From Tranzscheliella williamsii (taxonomy: Eukaryota; Basidiomycota; Ustilaginomycetes; Ustilaginales; Ustilaginaceae), in assembly GCA_023212725.1 (NCBI GenBank), contig JALBYF010000004.1, forward strand, positions 1 through 64,000: 64,000 nucleotides of DNA, in the 5' to 3' direction. This document shows, in pieces, positions 33,261 through 44,661 of this stretch; position 1 is the stretch's first letter, and each line of letters starts with the position of its first letter. The notes beneath the pieces were generated by a model that was not told the DNA's origin, did not search any database, and saw only the letters and a list, made by a program, of their open reading frames with translations. Position numbers and translations under genes: made by a program.

Positions 33261-36170
33261 TCAAGCGGTGGAGGGTTGTCGTTGCCATACAAGGTCGAGT
33301 TCTTCCCGCAGCGTCTCTTCTCTAAAACGAAGGCGAATGTCCTACAAGCGTGAAAACATCACACGTGTTAGCTGGCACTTAGATAAAAGGGAACCCGACG
33401 CCGCACTTACAGGAACATTGCTTTTAGCAACGACATTGCCACGAGGTCCAGCAAGCTGAAAATTGGGTCCGAGCCAGTGTCGCTTGATCTCCATCTCCCA
33501 GCCGGACTGGAGCACTGAATTTCTCGCCAGCTCGCACATATCTGCCGGCGTGAGCTTGTAGATCTGCGTCGCCACAGAATACTCCTCCAACAAAGGCTCT
33601 TTCGAAAGGTGAAACTGGAGCGGATCATCCGTACTGATGGAAACATTCATCCCTAGCTTGAGGAAGTTAGGAAAGGGATTTCGTTCGTAGGATAAGAAGA
33701 GAGCGTTGTTGCTCAAAGGCGACATGGCAAGTCCGACCTGTTTGAGATAGTATAGGTATTGTAGAGCGGGAACCTTTCGCAGGAGGATACCATGCGAGAT
33801 AGACTGCGAGGTCAAGAAAGTTGCTGCCATATGATCCGTGTCGCCGGCTTCACCCGCATGGGGTCGAAGAACAAATGTGTTGAATCCTCGCATCCTCCTC
33901 CACTGGTTCAAGCTTGAGATGTTAGCAAACATGTAATAGAGCCAGTAATTATATGGTGGGCTGCCTTTGAAATCCCACATTTTTGGCACGGGGAACTTCT
34001 TGTGGAACCTTCTCTCTGGCTTGCTTTCATCGTCGACTAGATCGAAGCCGACAACTCTTTGTAGGAAGACGTGCATCTTAGGGTGGCTCTGAGGGTTTTG
34101 AGTGACCTCGAAAAGAGGCTCAAAAACGTTTCGGATAATCTGCTCGAAATTCTCGACAGTACCGTTAGCTTTGTAAACATCGTACAAACGAGGTACTTGG
34201 ATCAGCCATCGAACGTTGGGGCTGAAGAGATCGTTGTCTACCACCCAACTTGCCAGCTTGTCCCATTCTCCTTTCGTACGTCCGTAGATGGAAACTCGGT
34301 ACTCCGTCATCTGATATTTGCTTTGTTCCAGATCTGTCATGACCTCCTTCGTCAACTCCGCCAGGTATCTCCCTTTGATCAGATTGTCCGTCTTCAGAAA
34401 GATTTCTCGCAGACGCGATTCTCCCATCGGATTGTACTTGAGATTGAACTTATCAAATCGGTGGAATGCATCTTGGTGTGCATGCATATCCAATGTGTCG
34501 ATGCTGAGATCGTAGGCGGTAAGATTCAAGGATTCAAAGACCTGTTGAAGCGTGAGATCCCGGCCGTCACGATGAATCACAACATCATCTGGAAATCGCT
34601 TGATCTTGGATTTGATGAACCGCAAGAGGTGTTTTTGGTTCATGGAGGCGCTGTGGTGCACATGCGTGTCTACCTTCCGCACGTTGTAGAAGTCTCTATG
34701 AGGTACGCGCTTCATATCAGCCAGTTCGCGGTACTCGTTGAGGAGGAAATAGAGGTTCCATTTGCTTTCTAGGTACTTCAACCGCCTCCAGGCAAAGCTT
34801 TTGACGGGGCCATCAGAAATGACGCCAAGCAGGTAATCGAGATCTTTAAAATACTCTCCAATTGACGGCACCGTGAAAAGAGGGGGGGTTCCTTTTGAAT
34901 TACCGGTGGTATCGGTGCCAAGCTCGTCAACATTTTGAGCAGGAGGCGAGCTACTTGGTGACGCCTCCCCTCCGTATACTTGGATCACTCCGGCCTCGTC
35001 CATGTGCCAGGAAACCTCTATACCGCGTCGTATGTGTTGAGATGGTATTACGATGTCCTCTTCCCGATAAACGCCAGGTCTGCCTCCTGTACTTTCAAGA
35101 AGAGCCTGAGCCGCTTGCGCATTAGCCGGACTAGCCGGGGGGAGTGGAGGTGGAAGAGGATTGACGGAAGTTGGCCTGACAACGAACGAGGAAGCCGGAG
35201 GAGGATTAAAGAGTTCCCAGTGCGGCCGGGGAGGAGACGGATAGATTCGCCATGGCTTCGGCTTACCAGACTGTGAATCAAGAGCAGACCCGTCAATCTT
35301 GATCGATGCTGGAGCTGTTTCCCCCGGAAGACTATGCTCAAAATCTCCGTCTAGAGCATGTGCAGTGCGGGCACAATGCTCAGCGTCCCAATGCTTCGGA
35401 TTGTCTTCCATGTCGCCTTGCAGGCTGATACCCATGTATTTGTCCCTTAGCGTCAGACAAGTCTGTAGGCTTGCGTATAAAGCACGAAGCTCACCGGAAA
35501 GCTCCGAATGGACCGCAACGTTCGAATCGGTGTGCCCATCGTTGTCTGCTCGAGTAGTAGAAGCCGCGTGAGGTGCGGCTCCGAGGCCGGCAACTGCTGC
35601 AGCAGCCTCAGCGGGCGAAGCTGCATAATGAGGTTTCTCTTGAGTGCTAAGTTGAGCACGGGTTCTGTGAGCTGCAGTATGATCTGGATCGAACTGAGTT
35701 GCTACGTTCGGCGGAGGTACGGCAGTACCATCTCCAGAAATATCCAAATCGCCATTGGTTATACGTCTGTCGTTCGGAGAGCTAGATGGAACAGAACACC
35801 GCTCGGCGAATGAAGTTGAAGCCAACGCTGATTCAATCTCCTGCTGGGATGCGACGGTGAAGGAACCTTGCAAGCGCGAGGGTATGTCGATGGCTGGCGC
35901 GCTCTGGTGGGATGATGAGATCCGACGGTGTGCCCAGTAGTGGCCATCTGTCTCGTGAAGTCGCTTCTCGTCTGCTTCGGAATAGTGGGAAGCATCAGCG
36001 TGCGAAGCCGGTGGAGTGCCGGTAGGGGGTGATCCGAGCTCGTACGCCAATCGCTCATGGGAAGCAGGGGAGGCGTCGCGTGTGGATGGATTGCTGCTTA
36101 GAGTCTTTTGAAGGTCAGAAACCGTCGCAGAAGAGCCATATGCATGGCTGGAACGGCCAGAGCCGCACAT
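33261..36170 (-). CDS. AMD1: AMP deaminase
   Basis: Exon 1 (36170-33411) and exon 2 (33341-33261) are separated by a 69-bp intron (GTAAGT donor, CTTGTAG acceptor). The product is about 946 residues. The N-terminal 400 residues are Ser/Pro-rich and variable. The catalytic part has [21 protein letters not shown] (zinc ligands), a [21 protein letters not shown] segment, and [24 protein letters not shown] near the end. Exon 2 adds [20 protein letters not shown], the conserved C-terminus. The enzyme converts AMP to IMP and ammonia. An acceptor-like CTGGCAG lies just before the ATG, so an additional 5' exon is possible. Confidence 0.94.
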
Positions 36171-36789
36171 CACTGCCAGGAAAGGAAAGGCTACTTGTGC
36201 TTAGACAGATGAAGAGCAACAGCTGAAGTTAGCTAAATACGGCCACCAGCCACTTCGCGGTGTCAACAGGTAGAACAGCCACGCTCCTGGGAAGCTGGAA
36301 CGACTTAGATTGCGAACCGATGGACGTCTGCTTCGGGGACAGTGGAAAGGACAAGCTTGAATGCAGACGACACCAAAAGAAGGGAGAGAAGGTACAAGGG
36401 CTGAACAACTCCTCTTTATCATGTATCGGAGAAAGCGCTCAGTTGCGCCTTTTACGAAAATTCCTATCACAACGTAAGGGCCGGCCAACAACGAGAGACT
36501 CTTCCGCAAACAACGCACGTCCGCCGGACATGGCCGAAACAAGCTCACATTGCCTATCGTGCATGGCCTTCCCGTACGGGAATTTCTTACTTGCCCCAAA
36601 AGATGCGACGCGTCGAGCTGATGAACGCATGCAAAACACGTTTAAACGCCAGCTGGTCGCCAGAGAACAACACTGTAGCCAACGCAGCCAAAGCAACTTC
36701 AAATTTGCGCTTTTGAGCGTTGCAGTTCTTTCATCATCATCTAAGACTTATACCCATTGCGCGACGTTCGGCATCTCTACATCATCACG
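36171..36789. promoter_or_regulatory. Divergent promoter region of AMD1 and SPC34
   Basis: About 620 bases between the two start codons. No motif was recognised. An acceptor-like site near the AMD1 ATG suggests part of this may be a 5'-UTR intron. Confidence 0.45.
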
Positions 36790-38571
36790 ATGAACAACGC
36801 ACTGCAGTCACTTTCCAACACCCTGAGCGCTATCAATTCCCGGCAAGCAGCCGCGCGTAAGAGGGCCAGGAAAGGGGGTAATGCAACGCCTTTTACTTCC
36901 GCTGTCCTCAATCGCGAAAACCTTGATATTTTGACGTACATCCGGGATGCTGACCCTCAGCTCGAAGCCAGTCTCTTCTGGTATCCCCCCGCTGCTCAAC
37001 GCGACTCGCAACACCGGCCTGTGCCCTCTCAGAACTCCTCGACATCCACGGTCGGTCGCGCTCAGAATGCGGCTCAAATGAACAACGACCAGCATGAGTC
37101 CGACCAGTTACTTGCTCCTCGTTTACCGGAACCTCGACATATCTCGCCGCCCACACCGCTCCGTAAATATCATTCATCTAGCAGCAAGGATCTCGCCTCT
37201 GCCGACGGTGGAGCCACCGACGCACGAGTTCTGCTCCTTGCAGCCCAGCGACTGAATGATACCTACAGGAGTGCGCCACGAGCCCGTAAGCACATCAAGG
37301 GCCTAATCAAAAAACACGCAAATCTCACAAGTTCCATCCAGCAGTACGAGATACTTATCCGCGAGAACGAGGCTAGGCTTCGTTCTGTTGCTGATGGAGC
37401 AACTATCGAAGATGCCGAGGGCGGTGAAACCAGCGTTCATCGCATTAATTCATCTCAAACTACTCTTGAAGGAGATAAACTGCGGCAAGACCTCGACGAA
37501 ATCCATAGCAGCATACAGAAAGAAGAGCTTGAAATCTTGGCTTTAGAGGAGATGATAGCCGAGCTAGGACAGGGCGCTCGAGAGACGCAAGAGCAAAAGG
37601 AGCAGGCGCCAGATTCGTCGGAACCGGATGCAACGTTGAGGTCACCAGACTTTGACGAAACCCTCAGACGCGATGCTGCTCCTGGCGACGAGACGTTAAA
37701 CAGCAATGTTGCGGAAGATGACCATAGCCATTCCCGGCATTCCAACATAGAACTACAACCTAAGCCAGAGACAAGTTCTGATGACGAACCGACTGTTCAG
37801 GATGTTCAGGAAGATGGCACCTTAGAATATGAAGTCGAAGGTTCGACCCAAGTACCGGCTCAAATCGTGGTTGAGGAAGGCATGGACCACGAAACATCCT
37901 CCACAAAATTGCAGCAGTCACAGTACCGTGAATCTGAAAATGGATCTAACAGCAGCCTTCAGGACATACTCGTTACAGATCGAACTGAAGCAGACAGCGG
38001 TGAAGGTGCAGAACAATCAGAAGCCCATATCTACGTTCCCGAGAGCTCCGAAGAATTAGACAGAGCCACCGAGAAAGTCTGGGAAGTCTTTGGAGACGCA
38101 CTCCGACGCGTGGCTCCTGATAGAGAAAGCGCCAATTTCGTGGAAACTCTTGAGATACTCAATACACTAATGGCGGGTGACAGGAACCAAGCAGGTGACT
38201 ATTCTGTCGAATCGACTCAAACATCGTCCACGCAGAATACCACGGCGAGCGAAGCATCCAATACGATACCGTCCCAGCTTACTCCTGAAGTACTTATGAC
38301 GGCCTTCGTAATCTCCCAGATGTTGCTTAGTCCGAACCCACATAGCATGGATATCGAGGAGCTCAAGGTCCGAGGTCATCAATGGTGGGGCCGAGCAGGT
38401 ATACAGACGTGGCTCCGCTCAAGGTCCGCTGATGAGCCTGAACTACCAAGACATACAGATGCAGTCGAAGAGGGCCAAAATCTGGCCCGAAAAGCAACAT
38501 ATGGTATGATATCTAAAAAGCTCTTTGCCATCAGACGGCAAAGGGGAGTCGGATTGATTGGTTTCGCGTAA
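36790..38571 (+). CDS. SPC34: DASH/Dam1 complex subunit Spc34-like, with long C-terminal extension
   Basis: A single exon of 593 residues from the ATG at 36790. The N-terminus has the Spc34 pattern: a helix (MNNALQSLSNTLSAI), then PFTSAVLNRENLDILTYIRDADPQLEASLF, the family's 'F-NA-L...LIRD...E-ALF' block. At about 150-210, RVLLLAAQRLNDTYRSAPRA and LIKKHANLTSSIQQYE match the conserved second block, followed by a coiled coil (EEELEILALEEMIAEL). These are the parts that build the DASH ring on kinetochore microtubules. The remaining 300 residues are acidic and Ser-rich with a final helical region (EELKVRGHQWWGRAGIQTWLRSR) that I do not recognise from Spc34. Identity is inferred from pattern. Confidence 0.6.
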   Translation: MNNALQSLSNTLSAINSRQAAARKRARKGGNATPFTSAVLNRENLDILTYIRDADPQLEASLFWYPPAAQRDSQHRPVPSQNSSTSTVGRAQNAAQMNNDQHESDQLLAPRLPEPRHISPPTPLRKYHSSSSKDLASADGGATDARVLLLAAQRLNDTYRSAPRARKHIKGLIKKHANLTSSIQQYEILIRENEARLRSVADGATIEDAEGGETSVHRINSSQTTLEGDKLRQDLDEIHSSIQKEELEILALEEMIAELGQGARETQEQKEQAPDSSEPDATLRSPDFDETLRRDAAPGDETLNSNVAEDDHSHSRHSNIELQPKPETSSDDEPTVQDVQEDGTLEYEVEGSTQVPAQIVVEEGMDHETSSTKLQQSQYRESENGSNSSLQDILVTDRTEADSGEGAEQSEAHIYVPESSEELDRATEKVWEVFGDALRRVAPDRESANFVETLEILNTLMAGDRNQAGDYSVESTQTSSTQNTTASEASNTIPSQLTPEVLMTAFVISQMLLSPNPHSMDIEELKVRGHQWWGRAGIQTWLRSRSADEPELPRHTDAVEEGQNLARKATYGMISKKLFAIRRQRGVGLIGFA

Positions 38572-38899
38572 GATCTGGACAGTAAGGCTCCCACCCTAAA
38601 TCTGTATCATAGGACCCACGACCCGGAACACAATAGATCGAGCAACTTCCACGCTGGTCCGACTTGTCTCGATCTTGTGATCATGTCTTCCTACGAAAGA
38701 ATTTCATATATCGAGGTCGCAGATAAGCTTGAAATTCCGTCGATGAGGACCGTGGCTTGAGAGATTGGCAGGATCCTCGTGAATGTCATGATAATCTCGT
38801 CTCTATTCTGGTCTCGTAATCTGGGTATCATGTGATAGAGTATAGTACAAGAAATGCACGGATATGACTGTAATCTGTTGCAAAGCCAGAAGGCCATGT
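38572..38899. other. Spacer between convergent SPC34 and the cytochrome b5 gene
   Basis: 3' untranslated regions; nothing recognised. Confidence 0.6.
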
Positions 38900-39739
38900 T
38901 CATTCAGTGGTGAGGACGCCGACCATGGCAGTATCAATCATGGCATCGATGTTGACCCAGGAATGCGTGAGGGCTGTCGATGGAGACGAGAGTATAACAA
39001 AGTGTGCCAAGTCAGGATGAGTAGAGCGGTTGAAGTTTTGTCATGAGTTAGCAGCGAACTCACCGAACAAGCGAGTGCCATCCCGACCGGCGACTCTCAT
39101 CAGATCGCCTTCACCACCTGGATGAAAACGCAAGTACGGCGTGATGTTGTAGACCTTGCCGTAAAACGCCGACCATGCATCTTCGTGTGTATTGTGCTTT
39201 TTTAGCTCGGATGGGCTGACCCTCAGAAGCGTGGTGATTCCGCCCCTAAGGTCTGTGCTGTTTTTCAGCTTCGCCCAGTCTAATGGACTGCAGCCGGGTG
39301 CTAGAGCCACCTTGTTGCGCTTTTTGCCTGGAGTAGACTTTATTCCTGAGGCACCACCCACGCCGGCGGGCGCTGTAAGCGATGTCGTCGATGGCGGGAC
39401 GGACAGACCGCTCGCATGCTTTGTCGTAACTTGGGAAGGGGGGGACATGAGTGCCGACGGACGGCTCGGTGGCGCCACTGATCGAAGGAAAGCAGCAGTT
39501 TTGGACGGTGCTAAGGCGGACCCTTGACGTTGTGCGCTGTTAAGGCTCGGGAAGGCAGGTGGAGAGTCATCGTATTCTTCTTCTTGCGGAATGGCTCCGA
39601 CTTCTGTACCTGTACTTGAAGTTACAATGACAGGAGGTTGAGAGACATGGACAGCGAATCTCGGTTCTTCGCCTCCGTCGCTGTCTGTGTCCGGGGCATC
39701 CACCAATTGTAGATTGTCAAGATTCAAGTCTAGGGGCAT
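38900..39739 (-). CDS. Cytochrome b5-domain protein (Irc21-like)
   Basis: Exon 1 (39739-39064) and exon 2 (38973-38900) are separated by a 90-bp intron (GTGAGT, ATCGACAG). The product is 249 residues. A low-complexity N-terminus (about 135 residues) precedes KVALAPGCSPLDWAKL, then a C-terminal heme-binding fold: DAWSAFYGKVYNITPYLRFHPGGEGDLMRVAG with the HPGG ligand His, and LFALTHSWVNIDAMI completed only by splicing, carrying the second His. The 'GCSPLDW' lead-in is typical of the Irc21/NCB5OR-type cytochrome b5 group. No membrane anchor or reductase domain is present. Likely a soluble electron carrier; partner unknown. Confidence 0.8.
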
Positions 39740-40265
39740 GTCGTGAACAGCCTGTTGAGACCGCAATGTGTAAGAAGGACACCTAAGTCGGCTTGGTCAT
39801 AAAGGAGAGTGTTGCCGTGACACATTATTGTCGATCAGTTATTTATCACTCTACATAAGTTATGTGCATCACAAAGGTTGCATTTCAGGGTCTCGAGCAA
39901 AGGCGCTGCTGGGTCACATATGCTCCAGTTAATAGATTATATGTCTCTGTCGCTGTGATATTACAATATTAACTTGTGTTCTGCCATTATCAAATCACGT
40001 AGCTTGTACTACGTGCTGTCTAATCTGTAGTAGGTGTAATAATTTATATTATATCTGTGGTGCATGGTACATATATAATTTGTTATCATCTGCCGTTGGG
40101 CGCAGACTAAGGCTGTGCCCAGGCCACTCAGCTTGTTGCACAGCAACGTGACATCTTTGGTTTCCTTAGGTCAGGACGACCTACACACGCTCCTTTCTGC
40201 AGACCACCACCTCGAGACACCTCACTTAGTCTTCTTCTGCATCGGTAGAGGAATACGCACTGGTT
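39740..40265. promoter_or_regulatory. AT-rich divergent region between cytochrome b5 gene and HSE1
   Basis: Bases about 39840-40090 are markedly AT-rich compared with surroundings (runs such as TAATTTATATTATATC and ACATATATAATTTG). The rest is the HSE1 leader. No coding frame or repeat was recognised. Confidence 0.6.
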
Positions 40266-42072
40266 ATGTTCGCCGCGAAGAATCCTTTTGAGGATATCGT
40301 GGCCAAGGCGACCTCCGACGAACTCACAGCCGAGAACTGGGAGCTCAACCTGGAAGTCTGCGACAAGGTTCAATCCGCAGGCGAAGCTGGGTGAGTGGTT
40401 GACCTGACAATAGCTGTTCTAGAGCTTTGAGCTCCGTCTGACGTACATCGCATCCAACTGCGTCCTTGCTAGTGCTCGTAATTGCATCTCTGCTATCCAA
40501 AAACGCCTTGTGCATCGCAACGCGAACGTACAGCTTTACAGTCTCACTCTTGCCGACGCAGTTGCCAAGAACTGCGGCTTACCAGCACATCAAGAGCTGG
40601 CCAGCAGGTCTTTCACGCAGACTTTAGCACGGACATGCTTGGATCGCAACACACATGCCACAGTGAAGAAGCGCTGCTATGCTTTGGTGAAGGAATGGGC
40701 CGGCGAATTCGATGATGAGAGCCTCGGTCTTATGAAAGACACTTACGATTCTCTTAAGTCGCAGGCCTCGGATGTTGAAGATGAGGTGAAGCCACAAAAG
40801 TCGGAGCCTACATCGGACCAGCTCCGTGCGGAAGACGAAGAATTGAGGAGAGCGCTTGAATTATCTATTAAAGATCAGGGCGGTAGAAGCGATTGGCTCG
40901 GGTCTGGCGAGAAACGTGGCGAAGGCTCCTCCTCGGGCGCTATAGCTCAGCCCTCTTCGCAGGCTTTTGTTGCGCAAACGGAACCCCTGCACGCAGATAA
41001 GCAGGGCATACCCTTGTCTTCATCCACAGAAGCCGCAGTGACGGGTACGCCCGCTGTTATCGGCCCTGGCTCGACTACACCAGTAGCATCTCGTGTTAGG
41101 GCCCTGTACGACTTCGCTCCCAGCGAGCCTGGAGAGCTTGCCTTCGGTCGCGGTGACATCATACGGGTTCTTGACAGTGTCTATGAACATTGGTGGAGAG
41201 GTGAAGTGCGCGGCCGAGCGGGCATATTTCCGGTCAACTACGTAGAGATCCTTCCGGACCCGACGCCGGCTGAATTGCAAAGGGAAGCGGAGATGGAGGC
41301 TCGGATCTTCTCACAAGCCGCAAACATCGATGAGCTTCTGTCTAAACTCAGAAGCCTTGATCCAACCCGTGACAACCTTGCTGAGGACGAGGAGCTTCAA
41401 GAGCTTTACCAAACGTCTCTGGCAATGAGACCAAAAATAGTCAGACTTATTGACCGATACAGCAGTAAAATCTCCGAGCTAAAGGCGATGAATGAAAAGT
41501 TTGTGCAAGCTCGGGGCTCTTTTGACGAGATGATGGAGCAAAGCTTGTCCCGTTACAATCCTGGAGGCCAGTCTCCACAAGATTTTCTACGACCGCGCCC
41601 TGATTTTCCTCATCAAGCCTCGGTGTCTTCGGCTGACTACGCTCAATCCAGCGGCTGGCACGATGTGCAGACTGCCCAACATGCTGTGACTAGCCCACAC
41701 GAGGTGCATCAGCAGCCTGCCCTTCCATATCAATACGAACACCTGACTGGACCGCCAGTGTCCGAAACGCATTATCCAGCCACGCACGCCACGCAAGCGC
41801 AACCACTACAACAGTCCCAAGCGCCATATACCCAGCTTTCGCACGAGCTTCCGTATGGTACCACTCCTCGCGATGACGAGAAACGGAGGCTGTTTGAGCG
41901 CGCCAAAGCGGAAAGCGATGCTTTTCAGCAACAGCACTTCTCGCAAATGAACCAAGCGGGAGCGGGTGTATACAGCTCAACGTCAGGCGCCTACGTTCAG
42001 CAGGGCAATCCGCATAGTCTTGTGCAACGCTTAGGCGACATGACTGTTACAGGACAGGCTGAACTGCCCTAG
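40266..42072 (+). CDS. HSE1: ESCRT-0 subunit Hse1
   Basis: Exon 1 (40266-40390, [20 protein letters not shown]) and exon 2 (40473-42072) are joined over an 82-bp intron. The product is 574 residues. Order: VHS domain (about 8-140, with [23 protein letters not shown] and [17 protein letters not shown]), a ubiquitin-interacting motif ([16 protein letters not shown], about 161-177), an SH3 domain ([17 protein letters not shown] ... WWRGEV ... [11 protein letters not shown], about 248-302), a GAT-like coiled coil (about 310-410) and a Gln/Pro-rich tail. With Vps27 it sorts ubiquitinated cargo at endosomes. Domain order is exactly that of Hse1. Confidence 0.95.
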
Positions 42073-42892
42073 CAGACTCATCCTGTTCAGTACTAATCTG
42101 ATGTTCTACATTTTGCACATACCTTCGTTGTATGTATCTCGCCCTTGATAGAACCAGAAGAAGCCCTGCACTGCTGTCGCCAAGTACAAGTTCCGCAATC
42201 AAAACGCACGATCGCAACGACACAATTCGACTGAGATTGGAGTGATCCAGCACAAAGAGTCGTTCGCAAACCGTGCTCCACTGGTCGTTCGCATGTCGTC
42301 GGTGAACCGCAGATGAGTGTCTGTCCGACTTTAGAGCATTGCTTGAAGTGCTTTCTTCGGGACGCTGTGATGTCCCTCTGACTCCCCTCGAGATTGCTCC
42401 CCTCTTGTAACACCTGACATTCTATAAAACCTTTGTGTCCTGTTTGATTTCCGGGCTGCTTATAAACAGAGGACAGAGCTTCGGTGCTTCCGATGAGTTG
42501 GCCCCGACGCTATACACAAAGGAGTAGCAGTCATGATTGTGTAGATACCGTCCAAGCATTTTGGTCACCGGCCTCTACCCAACTGGCCGCCAATAGTCAT
42601 GTGTCGCAGCAACAACAACTGACGAATCGGCACGCAGGCACGATTGGCCTTCGAGACAAAAACTCGCCTCTTCTGTTCGCAAAAGGGGCTCTTGCACCTT
42701 TTCAGGTATGAGATTGCCGTTCTCGGAGTTCTGTGTCTGTTATGTACCTGTATCTGGCGTAGTTGTTCTAGCAAGGTCCTCACATCTGCAATCATGTTTA
42801 AGTCCTGCACAGCAGCTCGACCGACTTCTCTAAACCGCCAACACATGTTCAGGAAAGGCCGTACGGAGGCACTCAGCTGGAGATAATCATGA
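42073..42892. other. HSE1 3' flank and unique spacer
   Basis: This is the left part of the 2.9-kb gene-free stretch. It has normal composition for spacers here and only short frames without family signatures. Confidence 0.6.
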
Positions 42893-43254
42893 AATCATAT
42901 AGGGGTTTGATAAAAACACGACAATGATTGATCACCGCACGACATTACCCGATAGCGATCTTGCACGAGCGCTTTCACAACATTTGCTTGAGTCTGACAT
43001 GAACACTGCCATTATGTTGTGTGACATTGTGCGATATCTACAGTTGCCTGGTGTTGATGATCACGATGCTACTTGAGAGTCAATTCAAGTGATATCTACT
43101 AGGGAGTGTCGATGAGCTGCCACTCAAAGTTATGATAAATACCATGTTTCTTGTCCCGGATGAAGTCGCATCGGGGTAAGACTTTGCATTAGCTATCGGG
43201 AATTGTCGTGTGTTGATCAATCTTTGTCGTGTTTTTATCAACCCCCAATCATAT
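42893..43254. mobile_element. MITE-like non-autonomous DNA element with 8-bp flanking duplication
   Basis: Inverted arms 42902-42957 and 43192-43246 (about 55 bases, roughly 85-90% identical; cores GATAAAAACACGACAA and CCCGATAGC) enclose about 234 unrelated bases. The element is about 346 bp. Directly outside lies AATCATAT on the left (42893-42900) and AATCATAT on the right (43247-43254), as expected of a target-site duplication. An 8-bp duplication with G-rich termini would fit the hAT superfamily. No transposase frame is present. The surroundings are rich in ATCAT, so chance matching of the flanks cannot be excluded. Confidence 0.75.
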
Positions 43255-43481
43255 ATCAAGACACAATCATGAATGTTAGACTCAAGTATCATAGAATCAG
43301 GAATCCAAGTTCGAGAACTATCAAAGAATCATGATCATATGTATGCCACTCCAGGCATCCAGATTCCTAGACTTGCGAATTCATGGCCCTAGTCATGATC
43401 ATGATCGAGTCATAAATCGTAAGTTATGCGCGAGAAAACCATCTTCAAGAAACCCGAAATCAGCCCGCGTCTGCTGAGGAT

Positions 43482-43663
43482 ATACATGGCAGGGGCGATG
43501 GCTTCCGGGGAACAATTTCCCCTCGGACATGCTAGGGGTTCGGGGGAATAATTTTTCTCCTAGAAGTCCAGGGCAAATACCTACGGGAAATTCACTCATA
43601 GAAGTCCTAGGGGTGATACCTAAAGGCAGTTTCCCCAGAACCCAACCCCCTCCTGGTATGTAT
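43482..43663. mobile_element. Decayed terminal-inverted-repeat element, short copy
   Basis: The ends ATACATGGCAGG (43482) and CCTGGTATGTAT (43652-43663) are imperfect inverted repeats, followed inward by CTTCCGGGG on the left and the complementary CCCCAGAACC on the right. The interior 43523-43643 is an inverted copy of 44280-44399. No reading frame is present and no clear target duplication was seen. Confidence 0.5.
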
Positions 43664-44264
43664 GACTCCTACGTCTTTTCCACGCAGGATGTCTACAGCA
43701 CTACTTAACTTAAATACCCATGACCGGAGAAATCATGAATAACTCATGACTTTACAACACCTCTAAATTCTCTGATTCATAATTCAGGATTCAATGATTA
43801 AGCTCGTCATCCTTAATCAGAATCATGGACTATGTGTTGTAACAGGTCCGAACCTTTTGTTGTAGGTGAAAGGAAGCGGTGGCTTGACCCATTCGAAGAC
43901 TCACAAACGGTGGCGCGAGACTCATACTTGTGACTCATGACTCATAGCAGGGAGCGGTGGCTTCCGGGAATATTTCCAATGAACATGAATGACTTACAAT
44001 TCCCAGTGAAACTTCCACCTCATGATTCGAAATTCGATATTATGTACACAGACCAGGTCTGGACCCGCATTTGTGAACGTGAAATTGAAACATCCAAGGG
44101 ATCCAGCCTGGCAGCTGCAATCTTCTCTTCAAAAATCGCGACGGTCTGACTTTGAGCTTTTGTCGGGCTCATGACTCATACGGGATGTTCTCCCTATCCC
44201 CGGCTAAAACTCATAACTTATGACCTTTCTGTCAATCAAGAATCATGAAAATGTATAGCTGGTC

Positions 44265-44661
44265 CATAGCAGGAGTTGAGGGTTCCGGGGGAAAACTCAA
44301 AGAAACCCTAGGGAGATATCTAGGGAAAAATTTCCCCTATGTATTCTCCCAGGACTTCTAGGGGAAAAACATGTCTCTCGGACCCCTAGCGTGTCCAAGG
44401 AGAAAAATCTCATGTCTAAGTTAGTCCGTGCTACTCAGACTAAGTTCACTGCATGACTCCTCGGGGAGGAAATTCCCCCGAGAATCCTGGTGGGAAAAGG
44501 GAAACCTTCCTCCAGGAGCCGGAAAACCCATTATGATTTCGATGTGACACCTAGTGGAAGTTCATATCCTAGAACTACCTGGGACTTCCCGTAGGACAAC
44601 TAAGGAATTCATGCTTCATGATTGTAGCGGAAGATCCCCGGCAAGTTAACCCCCTGCTATG
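44265..44661. mobile_element. Decayed terminal-inverted-repeat element, longer copy
   Basis: The ends CATAGCAGG (44265) and CCTGCTATG (44653-44661) are perfect 9-bp inverted repeats with similar sequence inward (GGTTCCGGGGG against CCCCGGCAAG). The left part shares about 120 bases in inverted orientation with 43523-43643. A further solo terminus CATAGCAGGG with GGTGGCTTCCGGG lies at 43943. No coding capacity. Confidence 0.5.

Noticed and set aside
33261..33341. Possible frameshift at the end of AMP deaminase
   Set aside because: A careful re-read, checked against the opposite-strand frame, shows the last exon reads straight through to the normal C-terminus.
42484..42886. Short frames in the HSE1-APP1 spacer as a possible transposase remnant
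   Set aside because: None shows a transposase motif (DDE, BED finger, hATC) and each is under 95 codons.
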